A DNA stretch of 13,796 bases from JANMAT01 sp031359995 (GTDB lineage: Bacteria; Actinomycetota; Acidimicrobiia; Acidimicrobiales; Ilumatobacteraceae). This document shows, one piece after another, positions 1-8,000 of this stretch (its first letter is position 1; the number at the start of each line of letters is the position of its first letter). The stretch is from NCBI GenBank assembly GCA_031359995.1, contig JANMAT010000159.1, positions 1 through 13,796 on the forward strand, written 5' to 3'. The translations under genes and the position numbers were made by a program. Below the pieces are notes generated by a model. The model did not search any database and was not told where the DNA came from. It saw nothing but the letters and a program-made list of their open reading frames with translations.

Positions 1-149
1 GATCCCCGGGCGGACTCGATCGCGGCCAGACGGCGCAGACCATGGGAGTGACGCTCGGCGGGCAGGTTCAACACCGCGTCGGCCGGACACAGGTTGACGC
101 ACCCCCGATGCCGGTACGCGAGCCGGTCAACATCGACGGTCGCATCAAC
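1..149 (-). mobile_element. ISKra4-type transposase fragment, runs off left edge
   Basis: Reading the minus strand in the frame of codons 149-147 down to 5-3 gives a peptide containing RLAYRHRGCVNL, PADAVLNLP and ERHSHGLRRLAA. This pattern (LAYR.rG..nL.PaD..LNLP..rhSHGLrrLAA.E) is one I recognise from the middle of ISKra4-family transposases, shortly before the catalytic core. There is no start codon in this frame and it is closed by a TGA at 203-201, so the N-terminal part is missing or lies in another frame (codons in the 336-148 frame look vaguely similar). The downstream part is beyond the window. It is either a truncated relic or an element with a frameshift. Identification is from motif memory, not a search. 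Confidence 0.65.
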
Positions 150-356
150 AGTGGGATGGTGCGCGGGTGTCGATGCGGCGGCCCTCCACGGCGGGGTGTG
201 TCACGCCTGGTCGCCCATGTGCTCGGGCGGCGTCGGCGGTGGGGATGACCGCTCGTCCCGCCGGGAACGCTGTCAGGTCGTGCGTGGAATGAGGCGTACA
301 GTCCCGAACGCCGCCCCGATCTTCCGGCGGCGGCATTCACCAGGGGAGGTCGTGTC
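150..356. other. Intergenic stretch with a hairpin before the small gene
   Basis: No convincing gene is seen here; the overlapping reading frames on both strands carry no motif I recognise apart from possible transposase relic sequence up to about 200. A perfect 7-bp inverted repeat CGCCGCC (309-315) / GGCGGCG (326-332) with a 10-nt loop lies 24 nt upstream of the ATG at 357. It could be a leader hairpin or a factor-independent stop for leftward or rightward transcription, but there is no T-tract. Confidence 0.4.
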
Positions 357-578
357 ATGGCGACCTCCATCGGTATCGCTGGGTTCCGGTACGGGAGCCT
401 CTACGAGTCGCTCGATAGCCGCATGGCGATCGCCGTGTGGGAGACCAACGATCCGACCACGCTGTACCTCGTCACCCAGAAGTTCGCGCCGTGGGCCGAC
501 AACGAGATCATCCTGGTGATTCCCGCGACCGAGGGCATCGCCGCCGTAGTGGCAGCTGGTCTTTACAAGGCTTCGTGA
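357..578 (+). CDS. Small unrecognised protein, 73 aa
   Basis: I do not recognise this protein. It begins at an ATG with a strong ribosome binding site (AGGGGAGG at 342-349, 7 nt before the start), which is the best argument that it is real. The 73 residues start MATSIGIAGFRYGS and include AVWETNDPTTLYLV in the middle and a short alanine-rich hydrophobic end (IAAVVAAGLYKAS). There is no signal peptide, no cysteine and no metal-binding motif. Composition (beta-prone, mixed charges) suggests a small soluble domain. It stands alone: the next gene begins about 170 nt downstream with its own possible promoter. Confidence 0.6.
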   Translation: MATSIGIAGFRYGSLYESLDSRMAIAVWETNDPTTLYLVTQKFAPWADNEIILVIPATEGIAAVVAAGLYKAS

Positions 579-714
579 CCCCAAGACGCGGCCACGAGTG
601 TGCACGACCGTGACAACGGCGCTGGTGCGGGCGCCGCGTTGATGGCGGGTTCTGACGCCGCGCTGCGAGTTCATGGAGGTACGCCGACCGTCACATTCGA
701 TCGAGGCCACGCGG

Positions 715-743
715 TAGGCAGGGCAGCCGATCGGACGTACCGT
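715..743 (+). promoter_or_regulatory. Possible sigma-70-type promoter giving a leaderless message
   Basis: TAGGCA (715-720) and TACCGT (738-743) are separated by exactly 17 bp and resemble -35 (4 of 6) and -10 (TANNNT) boxes. The ATG at 750 lies 7 nt after the -10, where transcription would start. That ATG has no Shine-Dalgarno sequence, which would fit leaderless translation, common in actinobacteria. This is pattern matching only. Confidence 0.3.
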
Positions 744-749
744 GGCGTC

Positions 750-1703
750 ATGGACCTGCCCGATACCCTGAAGGGCTCCCAGCTGATAGGCATGAACCTC
801 GTGCACCGCACCTTGTTGGCGGTGTCAGGCGGGCGAGTCGGCCGACGGCTGGGCTCCATGCCGGTGGTCGAACTGCACACCATCGGCCGCACCAGCGGTC
901 GGCACCGCACCATCATGCTGACGACACCGCTGCACGGCGATGGCCGTTGGATCCTGGTCGCATCCAACGGCGGCGACGACCGTCACCCCGACTGCCACCA
1001 CAACTTGGTCGCCCACCCCGACGCCGAGCTCACCGTCGACGGCACGACCGTGGCAGTGAGCACCCGCACCGCCACCGAGGCCGAGAGAACGGAACTGTGG
1101 CCACAGGTCGTGGCCACCTACCGCGGCCACGCAAACCATCAGACCAAGACCGACCGCGACATCCCGCTCGTGATCTGCACCCCACGCCAGACAGCCCGAA
1201 CCCGCCAGAGCTCCGCCGCACCGCGGTCCGGCCTCGTGGCGCCACCAGGTCACGGCGACGACGCCGGACAACTCGTCGAAGGACTCGCGAGCCAACCGGG
1301 AGCAGGCTCGCCGAGCGTCCGGCTCGGCTCACGACGGCCCCGACTTCGCCGGATGCTGACCATCGATCTGATCGCACCACACCCGGTGCGGTCGCGTTCC
1401 GTGCCGGATCCAGGCGCGCTCGGCCTCTGCTGTCGGACTTCGCTCACGACCGCTGTCGGTGCGCGCGAGACGGGCGGGGTTCCGCGCACCGCCGACGCCA
1501 GGGTTCGCATGAACTGTGCGACCGGGTTGGCATCTCGCGGTGAGTGTTATCGAGCGCCAGCTCGGGGCTCGGGGGGTTCTCGGTCGGGGTCGGGGCTCGG
1601 CGTGTCGGTGGTCGGGGCGACGATCGTGGCGCTGGCGTGCGGTTGGGGGGCGGGTGGTGCCGGGCTGCGCCTCGACCACGCCGGGGGCGGCCGAGCCGGA
1701 TGA
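750..1703 (+). CDS. Ddn-type F420(deazaflavin)-dependent nitroreductase-family protein with unusual C-terminal tail
   Basis: Residues 1-145 from the ATG at 750 match the small split-barrel family that includes mycobacterial Ddn, whose members bind reduced F420 and reduce varied substrates. Visible landmarks are HTIGRTSGRHRTIML (43-57), the strand WILVASNGG (67-75), HPDCHHNLVAHP (79-90), and the closing YRGHANHQTKTDRDIPLVICTP (124-145, in two overlapping pieces). Family members normally end a few residues after this last strand. Here no stop follows and the frame stays open for about 170 more codons of Arg/Gly/Ala-rich sequence without a domain. The ATG at 750 is chosen because homology begins there; a GTG at 600 in the same frame would add 50 residues with no family match. 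The tail is probably read-through into formerly non-coding DNA after loss of the stop, or a genuine disordered extension. Confidence 0.75.
   Translation: MDLPDTLKGSQLIGMNLVHRTLLAVSGGRVGRRLGSMPVVELHTIGRTSGRHRTIMLTTPLHGDGRWILVASNGGDDRHPDCHHNLVAHPDAELTVDGTTVAVSTRTATEAERTELWPQVVATYRGHANHQTKTDRDIPLVICTPRQTARTRQSSAAPRSGLVAPPGHGDDAGQLVEGLASQPGAGSPSVRLGSRRPRLRRMLTIDLIAPHPVRSRSVPDPGALGLCCRTSLTTAVGARETGGVPRTADARVRMNCATGLASRGECYRAPARGSGGSRSGSGLGVSVVGATIVALACGWGAGGAGLRLDHAGGGRAG
1564..1595 (+). other. Potential G-quadruplex motif
   Basis: Four runs of at least four G occur within 32 nt: 1564-1567, 1571-1576, 1586-1589 and 1592-1595, with loops of 3, 9 and 2 nt. A second G-rich cluster follows at 1645-1664. 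It lies in the doubtful tail of the Ddn-type gene, upstream of the next gene. Formation in vivo is not shown by sequence. Confidence 0.4.
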
Positions 1704-1769
1704 GCTGTCGATTTCGGAGTCTTCGTTCGTTGTAGTCTTTGACGGAGTTCGAGGGGATTGGACGACCCG

Positions 1770-2390
1770 ATGGACACGTGGACAAGCATCAAGAATGGCC
1801 GTGAAGCCCTGGGCGACTATCTCGCCGGGCTGTCTGTGGACGACTGGAACAGATCGTCGCTCTGTGCTGGCTGGACCGTGAAGGATGCCGCCGCGCACAT
1901 GCTCGTCGTTCCTACCATGTCGAAGGGACAGGTGTTCCGGTCCTTCCTTCGTTCGGGGTTCAACCTGGACAAGATGAACGCCAGGTTCGTGACGAACTTG
2001 ACGGCCGACATGTCCACTGCTGACATTGCGACCAAGACCCGAGCCTCGGCCGGTTCGCATCTCATGCCGCCCGGCCTCAAACTCCCTGGCGTCTTGACCG
2101 AGCTTGTCGTGCACTCGTCGGACATCTCCGAGGGGGTCGGCACACCGTTCATTCTCCCGGTCGACGACTACATCGCCGCTCTCGACCACCTCAAGAATGT
2201 CCAACCGGTGTTCGGATCCAAGAAGCGCATCGCCGGGTTGACGTTGCGAGCGACCGACACCGAGTGGTCGACCGGCTCCGGACCCACTGTCGAGGGACCC
2301 GCCCAGCAGCTGCTGCTCGCGGTTGCTGGCCGTCGATCGGCACTCGACCGACTGTCTGGTGACGGCCTCGCGACCTTACGAGCCCGATAG
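1770..2390 (+). CDS. Maleylpyruvate isomerase-family, mycothiol-dependent (DinB-like) enzyme
   Basis: The 206-aa product has the MDMPI N-terminal pattern: an N-terminal helix with REALGDYLAGLSVDDW (11-26), then SLCAGWTVKDAAAHM (30-44), and later ELVVHSSDI (111-119). In the characterised corynebacterial maleylpyruvate isomerase the metal is held by a His in the first motif and an Ex3H pair further on. Here H43, E111 and H115 fit that arrangement, so the metal site looks intact. Members use mycothiol or act as unknown transferases/hydrolases; the substrate cannot be told. A TTG at 1758 in frame is too close (1 nt) to the GAGGGG at 1751-1756, while ATG 1770 is 13 nt from it, so ATG 1770 is preferred. 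It is cytosolic, with no membrane segment, and appears to be a single gene. A weak -10-like TAGTCT lies at 1733-1738. Confidence 0.8.
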   Translation: MDTWTSIKNGREALGDYLAGLSVDDWNRSSLCAGWTVKDAAAHMLVVPTMSKGQVFRSFLRSGFNLDKMNARFVTNLTADMSTADIATKTRASAGSHLMPPGLKLPGVLTELVVHSSDISEGVGTPFILPVDDYIAALDHLKNVQPVFGSKKRIAGLTLRATDTEWSTGSGPTVEGPAQQLLLAVAGRRSALDRLSGDGLATLRAR

Positions 2391-2682
2391 ATACCGCGAC
2401 GGCGCCGCCGCAGTACGCGAGCCGCGCCGAACCGGATCGAGTGATGACGTTGTGCTTGGCGTCACGAACGCAGGTGACGGCCTCGATGAGCGCCGGCGAT
2501 GTCTGCCGGGCGTCCGAGACGTAGGGCGACTCTCGACAGGCGGCGAAAGCGATGGACAAGGTGTGCTCGTCGCTTTCGCCCGCCTTCCTCAGATTCCCGA
2601 TGCAATTCGACCTGCTGACCTGGGGCGCGCCGGTTGACGAGCTCGATGTCGGGTCGCGAGAGCCCTCTGAGCGAGTCTCAAC
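2391..2682 (-). pseudogene. Coding-like minus-strand remnant, unrecognised
   Basis: On the minus strand the frame from 2682 (after a TGA at 2685-2683) down to 2391 stays open, with mostly G/C third positions and normal protein composition. It includes peptides such as SRSNCIGNLRKAG, SDEHTLSIAFAACRES and ALIEAVTCVRDAKHNV. I do not recognise the family. No ATG or GTG start is seen, only a TTG at 2559. The open frame runs on antisense into the end of the MDMPI-type gene, where the peptide becomes Arg/Gln/Ala-rich and looks like a shadow. The simplest reading is a gene fragment truncated at both ends. It may be a chance open frame. Confidence 0.4.
2539..2584. repeat. Long-stem inverted repeat (hairpin)
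   Basis: GGCGGCGAAAGCGA (2539-2552) pairs with TCGCTTTCGCCCGCC (2570-2584) around a 17-nt loop, with one unpaired base in the right arm. It lies between the convergent-looking remnant and the start of the transporter operon and could end transcription from the upstream gene. There is no T-tract, so a factor-independent terminator is only a possibility. Confidence 0.5.
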
Positions 2683-2685
2683 TCA

Positions 2686-2702
2686 TTCAGGTCGCGTTCA
2701 GG
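2686..2702 (+). promoter_or_regulatory. Direct repeat TTCAGG with 11-bp period, candidate OmpR-family regulator site
   Basis: TTCAGG occurs at 2686-2691 and again at 2697-2702, exactly one 11-bp step apart. That is the layout at which tandem dimers of OmpR/PhoB-family regulators bind. It lies 88 nt upstream of the first gene of the operon that encodes such a regulator. A weak -10-like TACAAC at 2713-2718 follows, with no good -35, which would fit an activated promoter. Autoregulation is inferred, not seen. Confidence 0.35.
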
Positions 2703-2789
2703 ACCGGACGTGTACAACTGGCAGGAACGAGGCGCTTGTCGCGTCGGGCGGCGTCCGGTTCCGGTCGACGACTTCGGGAGGGACTTCTC

Positions 2790-3695
2790 ATGCTCAGGTC
2801 ACTCGTTGCTGGGAGCGGTCGTCGTTTGCTCGGCCTGCTGGTCGCCGCGATGTTCGTGTTCTCCGCGTGTCGCGCCGGCTCAGGCGCCGGCGGAGCGGCG
2901 AAGCCCGGCGGCGCCGGCGCGGTGGAGCCGACCCGGTTCGTGTTCGACGCCGTCAAGTTCGTTGATCCGACGACGAGCACGAACCAGTTCCATCCGCTGC
3001 GGCCGGGCACGCAGTGGGTGCGGGCCGGCACGACTGAGGTGGGCCACCGCAAGGTTCCGCACCAGGTGATCAGCACGATGACCGACGTGGTCCGCGTCAT
3101 CGACGGTGTCACGGTCGTTGCCATGCTCGATCAGTCGAGCGATTCGGGCGAGATCGCCCAGGTCGGGTTCGACTGGTTCGCGCTCGACAGGGACGGCAAC
3201 GTGTGGCTCCTCGGCGGCTACACCGAGAGCTACGAAGGTGGCGTATACACGAATGCCGAGGACGCGTGGCTTGGCGCCGCGACAGGTGGGAACGCGGGCG
3301 TCCTCCTCCCCGGTTACATCGACATGACCACGCCACGGTGGTTCATCGCGGCGACCGAGAAGGGATCGGCCGGGTCGGTGGGGGAGCCGGCTGAGGTCGG
3401 GGTGCACCGATGCGTGAAGTTCGGGTGCTTCGACAATGTGCTGGTCATCCGCGAGGGCGAGTTCGGAGCGATCGACAACGAGCTGAAGTACTACGCCCCT
3501 GGGGTTGGGATCATCGACAACGTGCCCCATGGGGCGAGCCTGCACCAGGACACCTTCCAGTTGATCAACGTGGTCGAGTTGAGCCCGCAGGGGCTTGCAG
3601 AGGCGAGCCAGGTCGTGCTCGACCTCGGCGCGCATGCCCGCACGACATCGCCGGGCGTGTACGGCTCGGCCCCGCTTGCCACCCGGCGGCCGTGA
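2790..3695 (+). CDS. Putative lipoprotein, first gene of ABC/two-component operon
   Basis: The 301-aa product starts at an ATG with an excellent ribosome binding site (GGGAGGGA at 2776-2783, 6 nt spacing). The in-frame codons upstream to 2634 have no RBS. Residues 1-26 form a signal peptide (two Arg at 11-12, hydrophobic 13-25) ending FSAC, so Cys27 is a likely though imperfect lipidation site, followed by a Gly/Ala-rich linker to about 45. The folded part carries FHPLRPGTQWVRAGTT (67-82), DGNVWLLGGYTESYEGG (135-151), a close cysteine pair C208/C213, and ELKYYAPGVGIIDN (231-244). I recognise these as hallmarks of a recurring family of uncharacterised secreted actinobacterial proteins; no function is known to me. 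Its stop overlaps the next start (TGATG), so it is translated with the transporter and may be its substrate-capturing or accessory subunit. Confidence 0.75.
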   Translation: MLRSLVAGSGRRLLGLLVAAMFVFSACRAGSGAGGAAKPGGAGAVEPTRFVFDAVKFVDPTTSTNQFHPLRPGTQWVRAGTTEVGHRKVPHQVISTMTDVVRVIDGVTVVAMLDQSSDSGEIAQVGFDWFALDRDGNVWLLGGYTESYEGGVYTNAEDAWLGAATGGNAGVLLPGYIDMTTPRWFIAATEKGSAGSVGEPAEVGVHRCVKFGCFDNVLVIREGEFGAIDNELKYYAPGVGIIDNVPHGASLHQDTFQLINVVELSPQGLAEASQVVLDLGAHARTTSPGVYGSAPLATRRP

Positions 3696-4357
3696 TGGCG
3701 GCCCCGGCGGTCCGCCTCGAAGGTGTGGCGAAGTCCTATGAGTCCTCGACGGGTCGCACCGTGGTCCTCGAGGGTGTCGACTTGACGATCGAGGCGGGCG
3801 AGAAGGTGAGCCTGGTGGGCCCGTCGGGGAGCGGGAAGTCGACCCTGCTGTCCCTGATCGCGGGGCTGTTGCGTCCCGACGCCGGGATGGTCGAGATCGA
3901 CGGTGTCGCGCTGGCCGGGCTCGACGACACCGGGCGGGCGGCCCTGCGCGCTCGGGGCGTCGGGATCGCGCTCCAGTCCGACAACCTCATCCCGTTTCTT
4001 TCGGCCCGGGAGAACGTCGGGCTGGCGCTCGGCTTCGCCCGGCGGCGGCCGTCATCGGCGACAGCGGACGCGTTGCTCGATCAGATGGGAGTCGTTCACC
4101 GCCGCCATCACCGGCCACGCCAGCTGTCGGGTGGGGAGGTGCAGCGGGTGGCGCTCGCCGTCGCGTTGGCCAACGAGCCGCCGCTGCTGCTGGCCGACGA
4201 GATGGTCGCCCAGCTCGACGCGACGACGGCTGGTCGGGTGGTCGACGCGGTCTTCGACGCCGACATGGCGGTGCTGTTCGTCACCCACGACTTCGACCTG
4301 GCCGACCGGGCCGGGCGACGTCTGGCGCTGCAGGACCACAAGGTGGTGGCCCGGTGA
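3695..4357 (+). CDS. ABC transporter ATP-binding protein A (LolD/MacB type)
   Basis: 220-aa nucleotide-binding domain of the type that works with FtsX-fold permeases. All working parts are visible: Walker A GPSGSGKST (42-50), Q-loop Q94, signature LSGGEVQR (144-151), Walker B LLLADE (164-169) with catalytic Glu169, and switch His198. The sequence right after Walker B reads MVAQLD (170-175) where most relatives, including the next gene, have PTGALD, so the D-loop region is non-canonical. The start ATG overlaps the lipoprotein stop by one base; a GTG at 3692 is an alternative. The stop overlaps the next GTG (GTGA). It probably pairs with the following ATPase to form an asymmetric engine for the permease. 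Confidence 0.9.
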   Translation: MAAPAVRLEGVAKSYESSTGRTVVLEGVDLTIEAGEKVSLVGPSGSGKSTLLSLIAGLLRPDAGMVEIDGVALAGLDDTGRAALRARGVGIALQSDNLIPFLSARENVGLALGFARRRPSSATADALLDQMGVVHRRHHRPRQLSGGEVQRVALAVALANEPPLLLADEMVAQLDATTAGRVVDAVFDADMAVLFVTHDFDLADRAGRRLALQDHKVVAR

Positions 4358-5073
4358 AGGCGGGCAACTCGATCCGAGCTTCGGGGCTGGTCGTTGATCA
4401 CCGCATCGGCGACGCCACCGTTCGCGCTCTCGACTGCAGGGCCCTGTCGGTTGCCGGTGGGGCGAGTGTGGCCGTGACTGGGCCGAGCGGCTGCGGGAAG
4501 TCGACCCTGCTCGGCCTCCTCGCCGGGCTGGCGTCGCCGACCGAGGGGTCGGTGACGATCGGTGAGACGGAGATCACCGCACTGACCGAACAGGCGCGAG
4601 CGGCGTTCCGCAAGTCGTCGATCGGGGTTGTCTACCAGGCCGACAACCTGCTGCCGTTCCTCACGGTCGCGGAGAACATCATGCTCCAGCTCTCGTTGTG
4701 CGCGCATGGCACCCGACGAGCCGGCGACGTGAAGGCGAACGGCCGAGTCCGCGAGCTCCTCGACCGTCTCGGGCTCGGCGACCTCGGGGATCGGCTCCCT
4801 GACGAGCTGTCGGGGGGTCAACGCCAGCGCGCCGCCGTCGCTCGCGCAGTGGTCCACGAGCCGGCGGTGATCCTGGCCGACGAACCAACCGGAGCCCTCG
4901 ACGAGGCCAACGCCAATGGGGTCGTTCGGCTGCTCGTCGACCTGCACCGAGACCTCGGCGCAACACTGGTCCTGGTCACGCACGATCCCGAGGTCGCACG
5001 GCTGATGCAGCGAACGGTGCGGCTCCGCGACGGGTCCGTCGTCGAGGACAGCGAGGCCTCCCATGCTGGGTAG
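4354..5073 (+). CDS. ABC transporter ATP-binding protein B (LolD/MacB type)
   Basis: 239-aa ATPase with a fully canonical motif set: Walker A GPSGCGKST (43-51), Q-loop Q95 in VVYQADNLLPF, signature LSGGQRQRAAVARA (152-165), Walker B VILADE (172-177) followed by PTGALD, and His210 in LVTHD. The start is a GTG in a 4-nt GTGA overlap with the preceding gene, and the stop lies 11 nt inside the permease gene, indicating translational coupling. Two separate, clearly diverged ATPase genes before one permease gene imply a heterodimer. This copy has the consensus D-loop and the other does not. Both share the Q-loop sequence Q-[SA]-DNL[IL]PF, suggesting an old duplication. Confidence 0.92.
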   Translation: MKAGNSIRASGLVVDHRIGDATVRALDCRALSVAGGASVAVTGPSGCGKSTLLGLLAGLASPTEGSVTIGETEITALTEQARAAFRKSSIGVVYQADNLLPFLTVAENIMLQLSLCAHGTRRAGDVKANGRVRELLDRLGLGDLGDRLPDELSGGQRQRAAVARAVVHEPAVILADEPTGALDEANANGVVRLLVDLHRDLGATLVLVTHDPEVARLMQRTVRLRDGSVVEDSEASHAG

Positions 5074-8000
5074 GTACGTGTGGGCCGACCTCGTCCGCAA
5101 CCCTCGTCGCACCCTGTCGACGATGGTGGGCGTATCCCTCGGCGTCGGTCTCTCCTGCGCCGTCTTGTTCTTCGTCGATGGCCTGTCGGCGTCGATGACA
5201 CAACGAGCCGTTGCCCCGTTGCCGATCGACATGCAGCGCGTCTTGACTGCCCCTGTCGGCGAGGACATCCGGCTGGCCCAGCGCCTCGACCGTGACGGCC
5301 AGATCCGATCGGGCGACAAGGTCCGGGTCTCGCTCGAGATCCGCAACCTCGGGCGCCTACCCGCGAACGAGGTCATCGTGCGTTCCCTGCTACCAGCGGG
5401 CCTCGACTACGTCCCCCGGTCGGCCACCATCGACGCTGCACCGATCGATCACTCAGAGGAGAACCCCTTCGCCAACGGTCCGGCCCGCGCCGGGTTCAAC
5501 CTGGGTACCGTTCCCGCCGGCGTCACGCGAACGATGCACTACGACGCGACCGCTTCGACGGACCTCGACCCGTCCGTCACCTCCGTTCACTCCACCTTCT
5601 CCACCCGTGAATCGCTCGCGCCGACCGATGCCAACGTTCCCCAGTCGGTGCCGCTGGCCGAGCTGGCGTCGGCGATCAAGGCCGTTCCCGGCGTCGCCTT
5701 CGCGGAGCCGCTGTCGTTCACCGACCTTTCCCCAGGATCGCTGGCCTCCGGCGATCGGACCGATCCCGGCGGGGTGCGGCTGTTCGGGTTCGACCCCAGC
5801 TACACCCAGCGGGACACCACCATCCGCCTGGTCGTCGGAACCCAGCAGCCAGGTCAGGCACTGATCAGCGCCGAAGCGGCCGCGTCGCTGCAGATCGGTG
5901 TCGGGGACGCGGTGAGGCTCCGACTTCCCGACGGCACCCAACTCGAGGCGCGCATCAGCGGGATCGTCGACCTCACGAGGGCGCGCTCGTTGTTCGCGAG
6001 CCGCAAGGGTGCCGACTTCGAGACCTTCGTGTACGTGCCGAGCGCGATCGTGCTCGACCAGCAGCGCTTCTCGACCGACGTGGTGGCGGCGTTCGAACGG
6101 GCGGCGACCGGGCGGGGCGAGCGGTTGAAGAGCCCGCCGACCAACGAGGTCGACATCGGCGTCACTCGCGAACTGCTGAACGCCGAACCGGGGGTCGCGC
6201 TCACCGAGACGCAACAGATCGGGGCCGCGGTCACCGCGGTGGCCGGCCACCAGGACTACCTCGTCGACAACATCTCGAACACGCTCGCCGTGGCCCGCGA
6301 CGACGCCGCGGCGGCCAAGCGCCTGTTCGTGTATCTCGGTGTTCCTGGGGGGTTGCTCGCCGGGATCCTTGCCGCGTACGCCGGGAACGTGCTCGCCGCT
6401 GCGCAGCGTCGCGAGCAGGCGACCTTGCGGATCCGGGGCGCAAGCCGCCGTCACCTCCTGTCGATGCTGACCCTCCGGGTCGGCGCGATCACCGGGGCTG
6501 GCGCGCTTGTCGGGGTGTCGATCGGTTATCTCTCGGCCGCGGCGGTGATCGGGAATGCGACGCTCAGGCGCGCCACGACGCGGAGCCTGGCGATCTCTGG
6601 TGTCGTTGGCACCGTCGGTGGGCTGTTGGCGACCGGCGCCGCCCTGTACATAACGGGACGTCGGTCGATCGATCGCCAGATCAACCAGGACCGTGCCCGT
6701 TTGTCCGAGACGCCACCGGTGTGGCGACGCCTCCGGCTCGACGTCGTCGCCGTGCTCATCCTGAGCGCGGCGACCGTGACGGCGGTCGCCAGGTCGGCGT
6801 TCGACGGAACCCCCGGATCGGTGTACGAGGGCCGTGCGGTCGATCTGCCTCTCGTTCTGCTCCTCTTGCCGATCGGCGCGTGGATCGGCGGCAGCCTGCT
6901 CGCCGCTCGCGGTTTCGGGCGGCTCCTGCGGGGGCGGCGCAGGACGTCGCGAGTGTCCTTCGACCGGACCGTGCGCACCCTGTACCGGCTGAGCATCCGC
7001 CGACGGTCATGGGCCGTCACCGACGGGGCTGTCGTCGTCACGCTCATCGTCGCCCTCGGAACCAGCCTCTCGCTGTTCACCGCCTCCTACAACGCAGCGA
7101 AGGTGGCCGATGCCCGCTTCGTCGTGGGTTCGGACCTGCGCATCACACCGAGACCGGACAGCGAGCACGTCTACAGAGCTGACGACTCCTCCGGCTTCGT
7201 CGTGGGAGGCATCGAGTCGGTGACGCCCGTCGTGTACCGCGTGCACAACGTCGTCCTGCGCAGCCGCCGCACCGAGGAACTCTCGAGCCTCGCCGCAGTC
7301 GACCCGACCGCGTACCGGCGGGTCGCACCGCTCGACGACTCCCACTTCCCCTCATCATCGGCCTCCGCCGCACTCGACCTCATCCGCGACGACCCGACGG
7401 CGATCCTGCTGAGCGTCCACATGGCCGACTTCCTGCAAGCACGCGTCGGTGACCCGATCAGCGTGCTCCTCGCCCGCGCCACCAACGCGCAGACCGAAAC
7501 CAAGATGCACCTCGTCGGGCTGTTCGAGCGGCTCCCTGGCTTCCCCGACGGCGCCGACGCACTGATGAACATCAGCCGTCACGATGCGGTCGTCCCCTCG
7601 AGCTCACCCGACCTGTTCCTCGCCCGCACCACCGACCAATCCGAAGCCGGTCTCGCGCGAGCAGTCAACGCAGTGCGAGCCGGACCCGGAGCGAGCGGCG
7701 GTCTCCAGATCGATACGCGGGCCACCGCCCTCGCGAAAGACCAGTCGAGCCTCGCCGCGCTGAACATCCGCGGCCTGCTCGACCTCGACTCTGGTTACGC
7801 GCTCGCCATGGGGACCGTCGCCGTCGCCATCTTCGTGTTCGGCCTTCTCCTCCAGCGACGACGCGAGTACGTCACCCTCCGAGCCCAGGGCATGGCCCCA
7901 CGAGCGATCCGGGGCCTCATCTCCGCCGAAGCTGCCACCGTTGCCGTCGGCGGCTGCATCTGTGGTGTCATCGTGGGAATCGTGATGGCCGTGTACTTCG

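Noticed and set aside
1329..2204. Minus-strand open frame of 291 codons
   Set aside because: It overlaps the MDMPI-type gene, which has an intact metal triad; the frame has no recognisable domain.
4108..5376. Long minus-strand open frame (422 codons) opposite the two ATPase genes
   Set aside because: It is the antisense of clearly recognised ABC ATPases; its peptide is Arg/Gln/Gly-rich with no domain, as expected of high-GC shadow frames.
5453..6454. Minus-strand open frame of 333 codons opposite the permease
   Set aside because: Antisense of the MacB-like domain; composition is shadow-like and it has no supported start.
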